Part shown: positions 26,301 through 38,300 of the stretch, one piece after another
Layout of the letters: every line of letters begins with the position of its first letter
How positions within the stretch are numbered: the stretch's first letter is position 1
Assembly: GCF_014633365.1 (NCBI RefSeq)
Contig: NC_068338.1
Location: forward strand, 51,905,716-51,969,715
DNA length: 64,000 bases
Direction: 5' to 3'
Origin: Diospyros lotus
Lineage: Eukaryota > Streptophyta > Magnoliopsida > Ericales > Ebenaceae
Made by a program: the position numbers and the translations under genes
The notes under the pieces: model-generated
Databases searched by the model: none
Told to the model about the DNA's origin: nothing
The model's input: only the letters and a program-made list of their open reading frames with translations

Positions 26301-29300
26301 AGATGCAAGGAGAAATATGCACCCGAACATCAATGTAGCAAACATCTAATGCAGATGGAAGGGCAAGAGGAAGAAGGAGAAGAAACCAAGGAGAAAGAAA
26401 GGGCGGGAGATGGAGCCGACGAAGAGCAAGGAGGACAAATATCCTTACACGCCCTAGAAGGTTGCCTATCAGAGAAAATAATCTAAATCAGGGGGATGGT
26501 GGGGAAGAAGGGAGTGGTAGTCCTCATTGGCAGTGGAAGCACACATAGCTTCCTGGATGAGTACACGACCAAAGAGTTGCGATGCCCCTTGCAGGCCACC
26601 TTTCCCCTAGCTGTTACATTTGCAAACGGTAGCAAAATGATCAATAAGTATAGGTGCAAAAACTTCATATGGAGGATGCAGGGGCATGAGTTCACCACTG
26701 ATTTAAGAATTTTGCGTTTGGGAGGCTGCCATATCGGGTTAGGCTTTGATTGGATGAGGATGGTGAGTCCATTGATATTTGATTTTAATACATTAAAAGT
26801 GACTGTTGAAAGGGAAGGCAATAGATTAACGTTAACCGGGTGTTTAGAGGAAGGGGAGTGTAAAGTGATATCTGGTAGCAACTTAAAAAAACTGTTCAAA
26901 GCATGGGGGGCCTGCCATAGCTCAATTGCACTCCTTGTATGCAATTGAGTTGGAGGAGGAACAAGGGGATACCGATTGAAGGCAGCAGTTGATCATTCTT
27001 GGTTCAGCTTGGATGCTACAATGACCCCTTCAAGAGAGGTACAATCTTATGACTCTTTACACTCTTTATTGACTGAATTTGAGGATTTGTTTTTTGAGCC
27101 ATCTACCTTACCCCCAAACCAATTCTTAGAACACACCATCCATTTATGACCCAATACTGAACCCATTAATGTTAGATCCTACTGGTATTCTCCTTTTCAA
27201 TAAACAAAGATCGAAAGGTTGGTGAAAGACATGTTGTCCAAATCAACTGAGCTAGAGCCCATTTGTCTCCCTTGTTCTTCTTGTAAAAAAAGAATGATGG
27301 ATCATGGAGATTTTGTATACATTATCGCCAACTAAACTCTCATCCCTTCAAAACAAATTCCCCATCCTTGTCATGGAGGACCTCTTTGATGAATTATCTG
27401 GGGCCACCATATTTTCAAAGTTGGATTTAAGGTTTGTGTTGAGAGAGTTTGGATTGAATAGGAATTCTCTCATATTTATTCCATGAGTATGAAACCCTAT
27501 ATATACAAGAAGTATGCTCATAAATCTCCTAAAAACTAGGAGTGGATAACAACCTAATAAGTAAGAACAATAATCATCTATAATTTACAGATTTATACAA
27601 AATATGAAAACTTAAACTTGATTTATCTTCTTAGGCTTCATGCTTCCTTATCTTCTCATCATTAACCGCCACTCCTTATCTTCTAAATGATAAGGTTCTT
27701 TATCCGTAACACTCCCCCTCAAGATTGAGAATGGATGTCATCCATTCCAAGCTTGCTAGTCAACTTTTGATGCACAACTGTAGGCAACCCTTTAGTGAGA
27801 ATATCTGTAAGTTGTTCATAAGATGATATATATGGAGTACATATTAGACCACTGTCCAATTTCTCTTTAATAAAGTGTTGGTCCACCTCAACATGTTTGG
27901 TTCTATCATGTTGTACTGGATTGTGAGCAATACTGATTGCTAATTTGTTGTCACAATATAGTCTCATAGGTTCCACCAAAGTGATCTTCAAATCATCTAA
28001 CAAGATTTTTAACCAAAGTAACTCACATACCCCTAACGCCATGGATCTGAACTCTGCCTCGGCACTTGACCGGGCTACCACACTTTGTTTTTTGCTTCTC
28101 CAAGTTACAAGATTATCCCCTAGAAAGGTACAATAGTTGGATGTAGATCTTCTGTTCACCACTGACCCTGCATAATTTGCATCAGTATAGGCTTCAAGTA
28201 TTATACTCTGTCCCCTTTTGAACATAATGTCTTTCCCTGGTGTCCCTTTCAAGTAATGAAGTATTCTAAAAACTGCTCTAAGGTGAGTTTCTTTCGGACA
28301 GTGCATAAATTGACTGACCACCCCACTGCATATGCAATATCTGGCCGGGTGTGAGCTAGATAAATTAGTTTCCCTACTAGCCTTTGGTAGGATTCTTTAT
28401 TCACCTCTTTGGTAGGATTCTTTATTCACCTCTTTATCTTCTGGAACCTCCCCCAATTTGTGGTTAAATTCAATTGGAGTAGTAGCAGTCTTGCAACCTA
28501 GCAGCCTGGTTTCTTTTAGCAAGTCCACAATATACTTTTGTTGAGAAATAAAGATGGCTTCTTTTGAGTGTGCAACTTCTATCCCCAAGAAGTATTTCAA
28601 CCTTCTCAAGTCTTTAATTTCAAACTCTTTAATTAGGCATTCCTTTAATCTAATCATACCTTCTTCATCATTTCCGGTCACAACAATATCATCCACATAT
28701 ACCAATAGGACTATTACTCCCCCTATGGCCGAGTGATGGATGAAGAGGGTATGGTCTCCTTGACTTTGTTTATACCCTAAGGTAAGCATCATATGGGTAA
28801 ACCGGCCAAACTAGGCCCTAGGAGACTGTTTAAGGCCATATAATGTTTTTTTTAGTTTGCACACTACCTGCCTGTGAGTATCTATAGTATAGCCCAGTGG
28901 TAAGTCCATGTAAACTTCCTCCTCTAGGTCTCCATGCAAGAAGTCATTTTTTACATCATATTGCATCAATGGCCAGCCTAGGTTAGCAGCTAGAGATAGA
29001 AGAACTCTTACTGTATTTAGCTTTGCAATTGAGGCAAAGGTGTTTAGATAGTCAATGCCATATACTTGAGTGTATCCCTTTGCTAATAGCCTTGCCTTAT
29101 ACCGGTTTAGGTTCCCATCGAATTTGTATTTGATTGTATACACCCATTTGCATCCTACCGGTTGTTTTCCTTTGGGTAATTGAACGAGTTCCCAAGTGTT
29201 GTTTTTTTCAAGGGCTGCCATCTCGACTTCCATGGCAGTCCTCCAATTCTCATCCCTTATTGCTTTGGAGAAATGGTGAGGAATTGGAATGGTATGTAGG

Positions 29301-32300
29301 CTGGTTAGGAAGGTTTTGTGTTGGGTAGACAGTTTAGAGTAGGATAGGACCAGGTGTAAAGGATGCTGAGTGCAGGTCCTGGTGCCTTTTCTGAGGGCTA
29401 TAGGCCATTCCAGATCACTGGAGGAAAAGGTAGGAGCATTTTGAGGTGTGTGATATTCAGTTATAGATGCAGTGGAGTCAATAGAATTACTACCTGCTGG
29501 TGTCACAAGAGAGTTGCTGGTGTCATTGTTGTTAACAGGTTCAAAGGAGGAAGTAGATTATGGGATCTGCACTGGGCTAGTAGCCAGCTTCTGTCGCCTT
29601 GAGTAGACCTGTAGGGGAGGAGTACTTGGTGAGGTTTCCTCTAGAGTCTTGTCTGGTGTATTTTCTGTAGTAACCGGATCTGGTGAAGAGGTAGTTTGAG
29701 GTGAGGGATCTAAATCAGGTAGAGACATGACTGAATTTTCCTCGGCAACTTTTTTACTGTCTTGAGAGTGATCAAAATAGGGAGAATTTTCCACAAAAGT
29801 AACATCAGCCGAGACAAAGAATCTTTTGGAAGGAGAGTGGTAACACTTATAGCCCTTTTGGCTGGAGAAATATCCAATAAAAATGCATTTCAGAGCGCGG
29901 GGATCTAATTTGCCTCTATTAGAGTTGTGAACATGCACAAATGATACACACCCAAATTTTTTTGGTTTCCAGCAACTAGATATATGTAAATTAGGAAAAT
30001 GACTGCTTAAGAGTTGGAGAGGGCTATAGGATTCAAGAGTTTGAGATGACAGTCTATTAATAAGGGTAGTGGCTGTTAGGACAGCCTCTCCCCAATAATT
30101 TTTTGAAACATTATGGTGGAAAAGTAGTGCCCTGGTCACAGCTAATAGATGCCCATTTTTCTTCTCAGCCACCCCATTTTGTTGGGGTGTATATGGACAA
30201 GATGATTCATGAATAATTCTTTTTGTTGGAAAAAATGTGCGAGGAATTGATTGAAAAAATATTTGGCATTATCAGTCCTTAGCCTCTTGATTGGCACTCC
30301 AAATTGAGTACTAATCATGTTATAGAAGTTAGGAAAAATAATGCTTACTTCAGATTTGTTTTTCATAAGAAACAACCACATTACTCTAGTGCAATCATTC
30401 ACAAATATTATGAATCACCTTGCTCCAGAAAGATTGGAAACAGTTGCAAGGTCCCAAACATCACTATGGAGAAGAGAGAATGGACTAGAGGTTCTTTTAT
30501 TGGATGAAGGGTAAGACACCCTTTTATGTTTAGCAAATTCACAAATAGGGCAATGAAAGTATTGAATATCACAACTCCTAAACAAAGCTGGAAACATAAT
30601 TCTAAGAGTAGAAAACGAAAGATGACCAAGACGATGGTGATGTAACCAGATCTGGTCCTTATTAGATTGCACCAAACAAGACACAAGATTCACCTTGTCC
30701 TTGTTTTCTTCCCCATTTGATCCATCAAAGTAGTATAGGCCAGCCTTAGCTTTAGCAAGCCCAATCCTCTTCTTCAACCCCTGTTCCTGAATTTCACAGC
30801 AAGTAGAAGAAAAATTAACACTGCAATTGTTATCTAGGGTAAGCTTTTGAATGCAGATGAGGTTGGTGAAGAGTTTAGGGACATGGAGAACATCTTTGAG
30901 AGTTAGATGGTTATTAAGGATAATATTTCCTTGGCTAGCAACAGTGATCAAAGAGCCATATGCCAGTGTTATCTTTTTTGAGCTTGAACAAGGACTATAG
31001 GTAGTGAAACAATGGGATAAAGGGGTCATGTGATCTGTTGCCCCGGAATCAAGAATCCAAGAATTAGATTGGGTCATTTCCGAAGCATGTGGGGTAAGAG
31101 AATTGGAGGACATACCTGTAAGTACAAGAGAACAGGTACCTTTTTCTTTCTTTTCAAGAGAGTCTAGAAAGTTTCTTAGCTTTTCGATTTCTGCCCGGTT
31201 GAAGTCAAGCCATCTGCCTGCTCCTTTTGTTCCCCTTGCTTGTGCTCTATCTGTTGCTATTGATTGCTGGCTATATAGGCTTGATTTTGGACCCCAAGTT
31301 GTCCTCCTTTAGATGGTTTTTCATGTAGTTTCCAGCATCTCTCCATGGTATGTATACCTTGATTTCTTGTAAAAGGTACACCATAAAGAGTCTCGAGAAT
31401 CTTTATCGCTGGAAGTTTTATCTCCAGCAGACTTCCTTTCCTCCTTAGGACCCCGGTTAGGACCTCTCAATGCTATTAATGCTGACTTTTCTATAGGAGC
31501 AGTGTCTAGCATTACTCATGTTCTCCCTTCTTCAGCCCGGATTAGAGAGATTACCTCATTTAGGGAAGGTATATCCTCTTTGCCAAGTATTTGAACCCTG
31601 ACTGCATCAAACTCCATATTTAGACCTGCCAAGAAGTCATAGGTTCTCTCCTTTTCCACAAATTTTTTATGTAAGGCTGCATCTTCACTACATTTCATCT
31701 TTAGACATTGATAATGATCTAATTCTTGCCATAGAGTTTGCAGCATATTAGAGTACTCAATAACAGATCTTACCCTTTGTTTGGTTGTTGCAATATTAGT
31801 TCGGACTTCATATATTTGTGCTGCATCCTTCACTTTAGAATATGTGAGGTTAACAGCCTTTCAAATATCCTTAGCGGTTGTTAGAAACATCACCGTATCA
31901 CTTATCTCGAGCATCATCGAATTCCAAAGCCAAGACATAACTAAAGAGTCCTCCTCATCCCATGCAGCAAACATGGGATCTCCTTTTTTAGGGCCAGTCC
32001 CTGAGAGATGACTTATCTTACCTTTACCTTTGAGAAAGGTTCGGATAAGTTGGGACCATTTTAGGTAGTTTCTCCCATTCAACCGGTAGGTCGCTTGGAG
32101 ATTTTGTAGTTCTACTCCATTACTTGAGTTGATAGATCTAGTGAATGGAGCTTCTGACGGGCTGCTTGTTTCAACCGCTTCTGATGTAGGATTGGTGTTG
32201 GAGGCGGTAGACATCTTAGAAAAAACTTGGACTTACTTATCGGGTGATGAACCAAACGGATGAAGGGAAAAATCGATGAGAGAATATTGGGTGAAGAAGA

Positions 32301-35300
32301 AAGTCGCAACTAACTTTGATCACTTCAAGAAACGGAACAAGAAAAACAGGCCGGAATGGTACTAAGCAGGAAAAATCGGCAATGAAGGCCTAAACAGAAT
32401 TCCCTAGGTACTAGGCTCTGATACCATGTTGAGAGAGTTTGGATTGAATAGAAAGTCTCTCATATTTATTCCATGAGTATGAAACCCCATATATACAAGA
32501 AGTATGCTAATAAATCTCCTAAAAACTAGGAGCGGATAACAACCTAATAAGTAGGAACAATAATCATCTATAATTTACAGATTTATACAAAATATGGAAA
32601 CTTAAACTTGATTTATCTTCTTAGGCTTCATGCTTCCTTATCTTCTCATCATTAACCGCCACTCCTTATCTTCTAAATGATAAGGTTTTTTATCCGTAAC
32701 AGTTTGGATACCAACAAATTAGGATGAACTCCAAAGATATTCCTTAAACCGCCAGGACCCACCAAGGCTTATACGAGTTCTTGGTTATGACTTTTGGCCT
32801 AACCAATGCAGTCGCCACTTTCCAAACCTTGATGAATCACATCTTTGGCCTTTACCTCAAAAAATTCATCCTTGTCTATTTTGATGACATACTCATATAC
32901 AACCCTAATTTCGATCAAAACTTGAGCTACGAACTGCCTTTCAAATTCTCAAATCTAGCCAATTGTTTGTGAAGAGGTGGAATATTTGGGTCACATAATC
33001 ACGAGGAATGGAGTTAGCACTGATCCGAGAAAAATTGCAGCCATGGTGGAATGGCCGACACCATAAACGGTGAAGGAATTAAGGGGATTTCTTGGAATGA
33101 CGAGGTACTACAGAAAATTCATCAAGAATTATGGAATTATCAGCAAATCACTTACTGAGTTGCTGAAGAAGAATGGGTTTGAATGGAATTCCAGGACAGA
33201 GACAGCATTTTGCACCCTCAAGGAGGCCATGACATAGGCTCCAATCCTAGCTCTACCTAACTTCTCTAAACCCTTTACATTGGAGACCGACGCTTGTGAG
33301 TCAGGGGTGGGCGCAGTTCTAGTGCAAGAGGGAAAACCCATAGCCTTCCTCAGCCAAGCCTTGGCCCCAAAACACTTGGGGCTAATCATCTACGACAAAG
33401 AATTAATCACAGTACTCATGGCAATGGAGAAGTGGAGATATTATCTGGAAGGGAGTCCATTCGTGATAAAAACGGACTATGGGAGCCTCAAGTTCTTAAT
33501 GCAACAGAAGTTGCACACTCAGTTACAGAAAAAGGGAGTGACCAAGCTGTTGGGATTGGACTGTATGATACAATACGAAAAAGGAAAGGAGAATACAGGG
33601 GCTGCTGATGCACTGTTAGGAAGGGAGGAGGAAGGGGAATGCTAAGTAGTTTCAACCTTGGTGCCAGATTGGGTAAAGGAAGTGTCAGACAGCTATGAAC
33701 AAACCCTTGGGCAAGGGACCTTATGACCCAATGGCTGCCCGACCAACGGATCACAAAGGATACAGCTTAAAAGATGGACTGCTAAGATACCAAGGGAGGC
33801 TGGTTATAGGAGATGATGCTCAACTCAAACGGAGGATTCTACAATCCTTACATGACTCTCCCTTTGGAGGACATTTAGGTATGAATGTCACTTACAACAA
33901 AGTCCAACAACTCTTTCACTGATTGAGATTGAAGAAGGATGTGACCGAGTTTGTGCTGGAATGTTCCACTTGCCAGCGTAGTAAACATGATCGAGTTCCT
34001 TACCTGGGCTTGCTCCAACCTCTAGACATATCGGAGCTAGTGTGGTAGCAAATTTCCATGGATTTTGTGGAAGGTTTGCCTAGATCCAAAGAAAAGAATA
34101 TTATACTGGTGGTAGTGGACAGATTGACGAAGTTCAACCATTTTTTAAGTATAGCTAACCCATTTATGGCTTCGAAAGTGGCTAAATTGCTATTGGATAC
34201 AGTGGTGAAGATATGTGGGTTGCCCCTATCAATTATATCGGACAGGGATAAAGTGTTTACCAGCAACTTTTTTGAAGAATTGTTCAAATAGCTTGGGGTG
34301 GGGCTGCATATGTCAACGGCCTACCATTCGGAAACTGATGGATAGATCGAGAGAGTCAACCAATGCCTATAATCGTATCTCTGGTGCCTATGCTGCCCTA
34401 TACCGAAGAGTTGGAATAGGTGGCTGCTCTTTGCTTAGTGGTGGTATAATTCTAATTACCACTGATCCTTAAAAAGATCCCCATTTGAAGCCCTCTTCGG
34501 GTACAAACCCCCTTTGATACCAGGATGAAGCAAGAAGCATTATAGGTGATCAAGAGAGAATTGGTTGTGGCTTAGAACAGGATGAAGCAACTTGTAGACA
34601 AGACAAGGAGTGAGAGAAGCTTTAAGGTGGGCGACATGGTCTACTTGAAGGTTAAGAGGTTCCAGCAACAGCTATTGGCTGGACATCCTCCCACCAAGCT
34701 GAGCCCGAAATACTGTCTTCCCTTCCCAGTGGCAGCCAAGGTGAAGAAGATAGCCTACAGATTGCAACTACCCAAAGAAGTAGGGATTCATCTCGTCTTC
34801 CATGTCTCCTTGTTGAAGCAGTCAGTGGGGCCTCTGGACCGCATAAGTTCAGACCTCACTCCCTTGGAAGCATACTTAGAAGAGAGGGAGGAACCCCTTG
34901 CAGTGTTAGACAAGGGGGTGATCTATCAAAATTCTATTCCAATTACAGGTGCTGGTGCAGTGGACCCACCATCACCCTGATCACACAACTTGGGAGGGAG
35001 TACCTACCTGACCTCAGTTTCCCCGAGTCGCTGAGGTATTGTAATTTCTTGAGGACGAGAAATGTCATCAAGGGGAGGGTATTGTCACATTCCTAAGGGT
35101 AGAATAGTCCAAAAAAAATTTTAAGTGGCTAGGAGTTGTACCTAGGCAGTTATTAGCTAGCATCTCCTGGTGTACATTCCAGAAGATCAACAGCCAAACG
35201 GCTATATATATGTACTATGGCCTTAGCCACTGATCATGAATGGAAACAATCAAATCTCTCTTTCTCTCTCTCCAAATTTCCTCAGGATTATCTCATCAGA

Positions 35301-38300
35301 ATCCTAAAATACCCTTGTTAGCACTGAGACGTTGACAGAGATAGTTGGGAACTTATTCAAGTCATAATTTCAGTCAGATCCATGTGTGGCTCATGATCTT
35401 TGATTCTCAGGAATTGGCATTCAATGGTGCAGTTCTGGGACGCGTAGCCAGTATTATATTTTTTTACCTTATGTTTCACAGGAACTGCCATGTGTAAAGC
35501 TTTTTCAATTTTATTCATAATAGCAAGTGATGCTTCAATGTTTTTTTTTTTTCCAGAGTTGTTCCTTTTAGTTGTCTAATTTTCCCAGCTGCAGATGTGG
35601 TCTTTGTCATCATTTGACATGCATGTTCCCATTTTTTCCTGGTGAAAATTAGACAACTAATAAAGTTTTTCCGAATTTATTTGGCGAAACTACATGTGTA
35701 AGAGTACAATGCTGCTCCCTTCTGCAGTTTTTCTTTTTCTTTGTCAAAATAGTCATGTAGTAGCTAATTGTTAGGAGCAATTATCCTCCTATTGTGATTA
35801 ATTTTTATTTTTAATAGCCTGTGCACAACAATTCATGCTGTTTGGTCCAACAGATTTTACATCGCCTGTAGATGACATTGTCTTGGTGGATGAATCATGA
35901 AACAAAAGAAGGAATGATACTAAGTTCGAGAAGTGGAGGAATACTTTAGAATCTAGAGGTTTTAAGTTGAGCATATTCAAAACTGACTATATGGAATGTT
36001 AGTTTAAAAGGAAAAAGGTTATCAGGCCATCTTTGTTGTATGGTATAGAATGTTGATCAGTAAAGTACCAAGACATGCAAAATATTAGCATAACGGGGAT
36101 GAAGATGTTAAGATGGGTATGCAGCCATACATTAAGAGATAAAATTAGGAATGAGAATATCCATAATAAACTTAGAGCAGCTTGAGGAAGACCAAGAAAA
36201 ATTTAGTCAGACTCTCAGGTATAATAGGGGATATAAGGGTCCTATAGAAGATATAACAATGGGAAATGGTTGGCAAGCTAAAATTTATGTAGCTGACCCC
36301 ATTCAGTGGGATTAAGGCTTGCTAAGTTGTTGCTGCCTATCCAACAAGAGTAGTTGCTTCACTCTTGACATTTGTTTCGCTCAGCTATTTCTCCTTTAAT
36401 AGTTCTGGTGTGTAAATATGCTGAGTATTGTTATTTTAACTGCACATTTGGCATTGCTATAAAATTTCTGCTATTGTGAAAGAACGCTTTTGTAAGAATC
36501 ACTTCCAAGGAAAAATAGTTTAGCAATTAGCTAGTATATGTGTTTGGCCAATGATTGAAAAGTGTTCTTGTTCTTAACAATAAAAATACCAGAAAATATA
36601 TTGACAAAAATGTTTATGCAATTAATACTATTTGATAATGTAATATTTATAATTTTTAAATGTTGATTGCTGGTAATATTGTCTAAAATTAATTTTATTT
36701 TTTCCTTCTGCTTTTGTTTCACAACTGAAATTCCAAAATTCCTACTTTTTCTTAAGAGCAAAAAAATAGCTTTTATTGTCAGTAAAAGGCTAAAAGCTCT
36801 TTTTAAATTTTGGTAAACACCACAAAAAACTCACGAGAAACCTTTTATTTTTATTTTTTTTAAAACATACCTTTTGGTTTCTTGCCACACGGCCAAACAT
36901 GCCTGAACTAGATTTGAACATTTGAAGGAAAAGTAAACCAAGAATGATTATATGTTTAAGTTTTACCTTTTATTTTTATACTGTAGCATGCTAACAATGG
37001 GCTCAACCACGAATGTAGCATAGGAAAAACACTAGCAAACAAATTACAAGGGCTGCCCTAGTGCATAAGGCTCTCCCCTTGTTGCGAGGGTTAGAAGAGG
37101 GTTGCTTTTATACACAACCTCACTCTTGCTTTGCAGAGAGTTTTTGTTTTTGTTTTTTTTTTCCTCTCCACAACTTAAAGCCATAACCTTTTAGTCATTA
37201 AGGAGCAACCCTATCGTTACTACCAGAACTTGTCCTCAGGAAAACACTCTTGTTTGGGTAGTGTTTTTTTTTTTTTAATCAAGATTTATTTCTCGTCAAT
37301 GCTAATTAGATGTAATAACAACTGTTCCTTCTGTGGCTTATAGTCAAATTCCTCCCTTTGGATGTATCTCTAACAACCATCATATGGCTAATTATTTGGT
37401 TTCAAATAACTGGTTTTCTTATCATGCAATGGATTTTATTGTCAGTCCTGTAATTTGTACCATGCTGTTCATGTGTACCAATACTTAGGTACATTAAATT
37501 GAATAATTTGACATAGATGGTGAGAAAGTCTGTTGAAGTACATCAGAATTATGAACCGATATCTAGTAAGGAGTTAGATTTATATCTCCATCTACATTGA
37601 GGATTGTGATGTTTTCACCTTTGCTAATACAACCATGCATGTGGAGGTGGGGCATTTCTATCATTTCAGAAAACGATATGTCTAGAATTGGACTTCTACA
37701 AAGCAATTTATCATAACAAGTGTTATAAGGGATATGGTTCTACAGGACATAAAGCATTGTCTTCGAATTATAGATCTAATGGAGATAATTGTTGTAGAAA
37801 TTTCCATTTAGTTTTAGGTGATTTATTTCTGCTAGAATTAGGAATTTAGTGATTTATTTTTTTCTGGCATGATCAATTCCTGACACAAGGTGCCATGTAT
37901 AAATATGTACTATTTGATAAGCAAGCATGGTGCCATATGTTTAGTACATATATAAAGTGAGGCACAGACTTTCCCTTCCATTTGATTGAGTTCTAGTTAC
38001 CATTCTATCCTTTGTTTTTTTATTAGGTCATTTGTAAGCATTTTCTTCAAATTATAGAACTCGTGGAGATGATCATTGTAGTAATTTACATTTAGTTTAG
38101 GTGATTTATTTTTGTTAAGATTAGGAATTTAAGGAATTTAAGCATTCAGATTTTCCCTATTATTGACAAAAAAAGGTACCCTATTATAGGTAGTATAATA
38201 AAATTGAGACAATCTTAGTCTTTTGGTAAGTTGTGATTACTATACCATGTTATGTTTTTGCTATGTTATTTGGCCTTACTGTGCTCCTTTTCCACTTTTA

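Larger units (their letters stand above)
27437..32701 (-). mobile_element. Ty1/copia LTR retrotransposon nested in the gypsy reverse transcriptase
   Basis: The 275-bp LTRs lie at 27437-27711 and 32427-32701. A perfect 5-bp target-site duplication (GTTTG) lies at 27432-27436 and 32702-32706. The element reads on the - strand: a primer-binding site matching initiator-Met tRNA (TGGTATCAGAGCC on the - strand) lies beside the right LTR, and a purine tract (TTGAGGGGGAG) beside the left LTR. Hand comparison shows about 8 differences in 275 bp between LTRs, so insertion is fairly recent. Order gag, protease, integrase, RT, RNase H is the copia order. Stops and frameshifts make this copy non-autonomous. 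Confidence 0.95.
24794..35337 (+). mobile_element. Ty3/gypsy chromovirus-type LTR retrotransposon, decayed and interrupted
   Basis: LTRs lie at 24794-25040 and 35083-35337 and read TGTCACATTCC...GACA. A primer-binding site resembling the initiator-Met tRNA complement (TGGTATCAATGC) follows the left LTR, and a purine tract (AAGGGGAGGG) precedes the right LTR. Without the nested copia element the unit is about 5.27 kb, normal for this group. Domain order is gag, protease, reverse transcriptase, RNase H, integrase and a chromodomain-like tail (HPDHTTWE), which marks the chromovirus branch. Many stops and frameshifts make it inactive. I found no convincing 5-bp target-site duplication; only GAG is shared by the flanks. 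Confidence 0.9.

Noticed and set aside
24786..35345. 5-bp target-site duplication for the gypsy element
   Set aside because: Flanks read ATAGAG and GAGATA; only three bases can be matched at the LTR borders, so I do not claim one.
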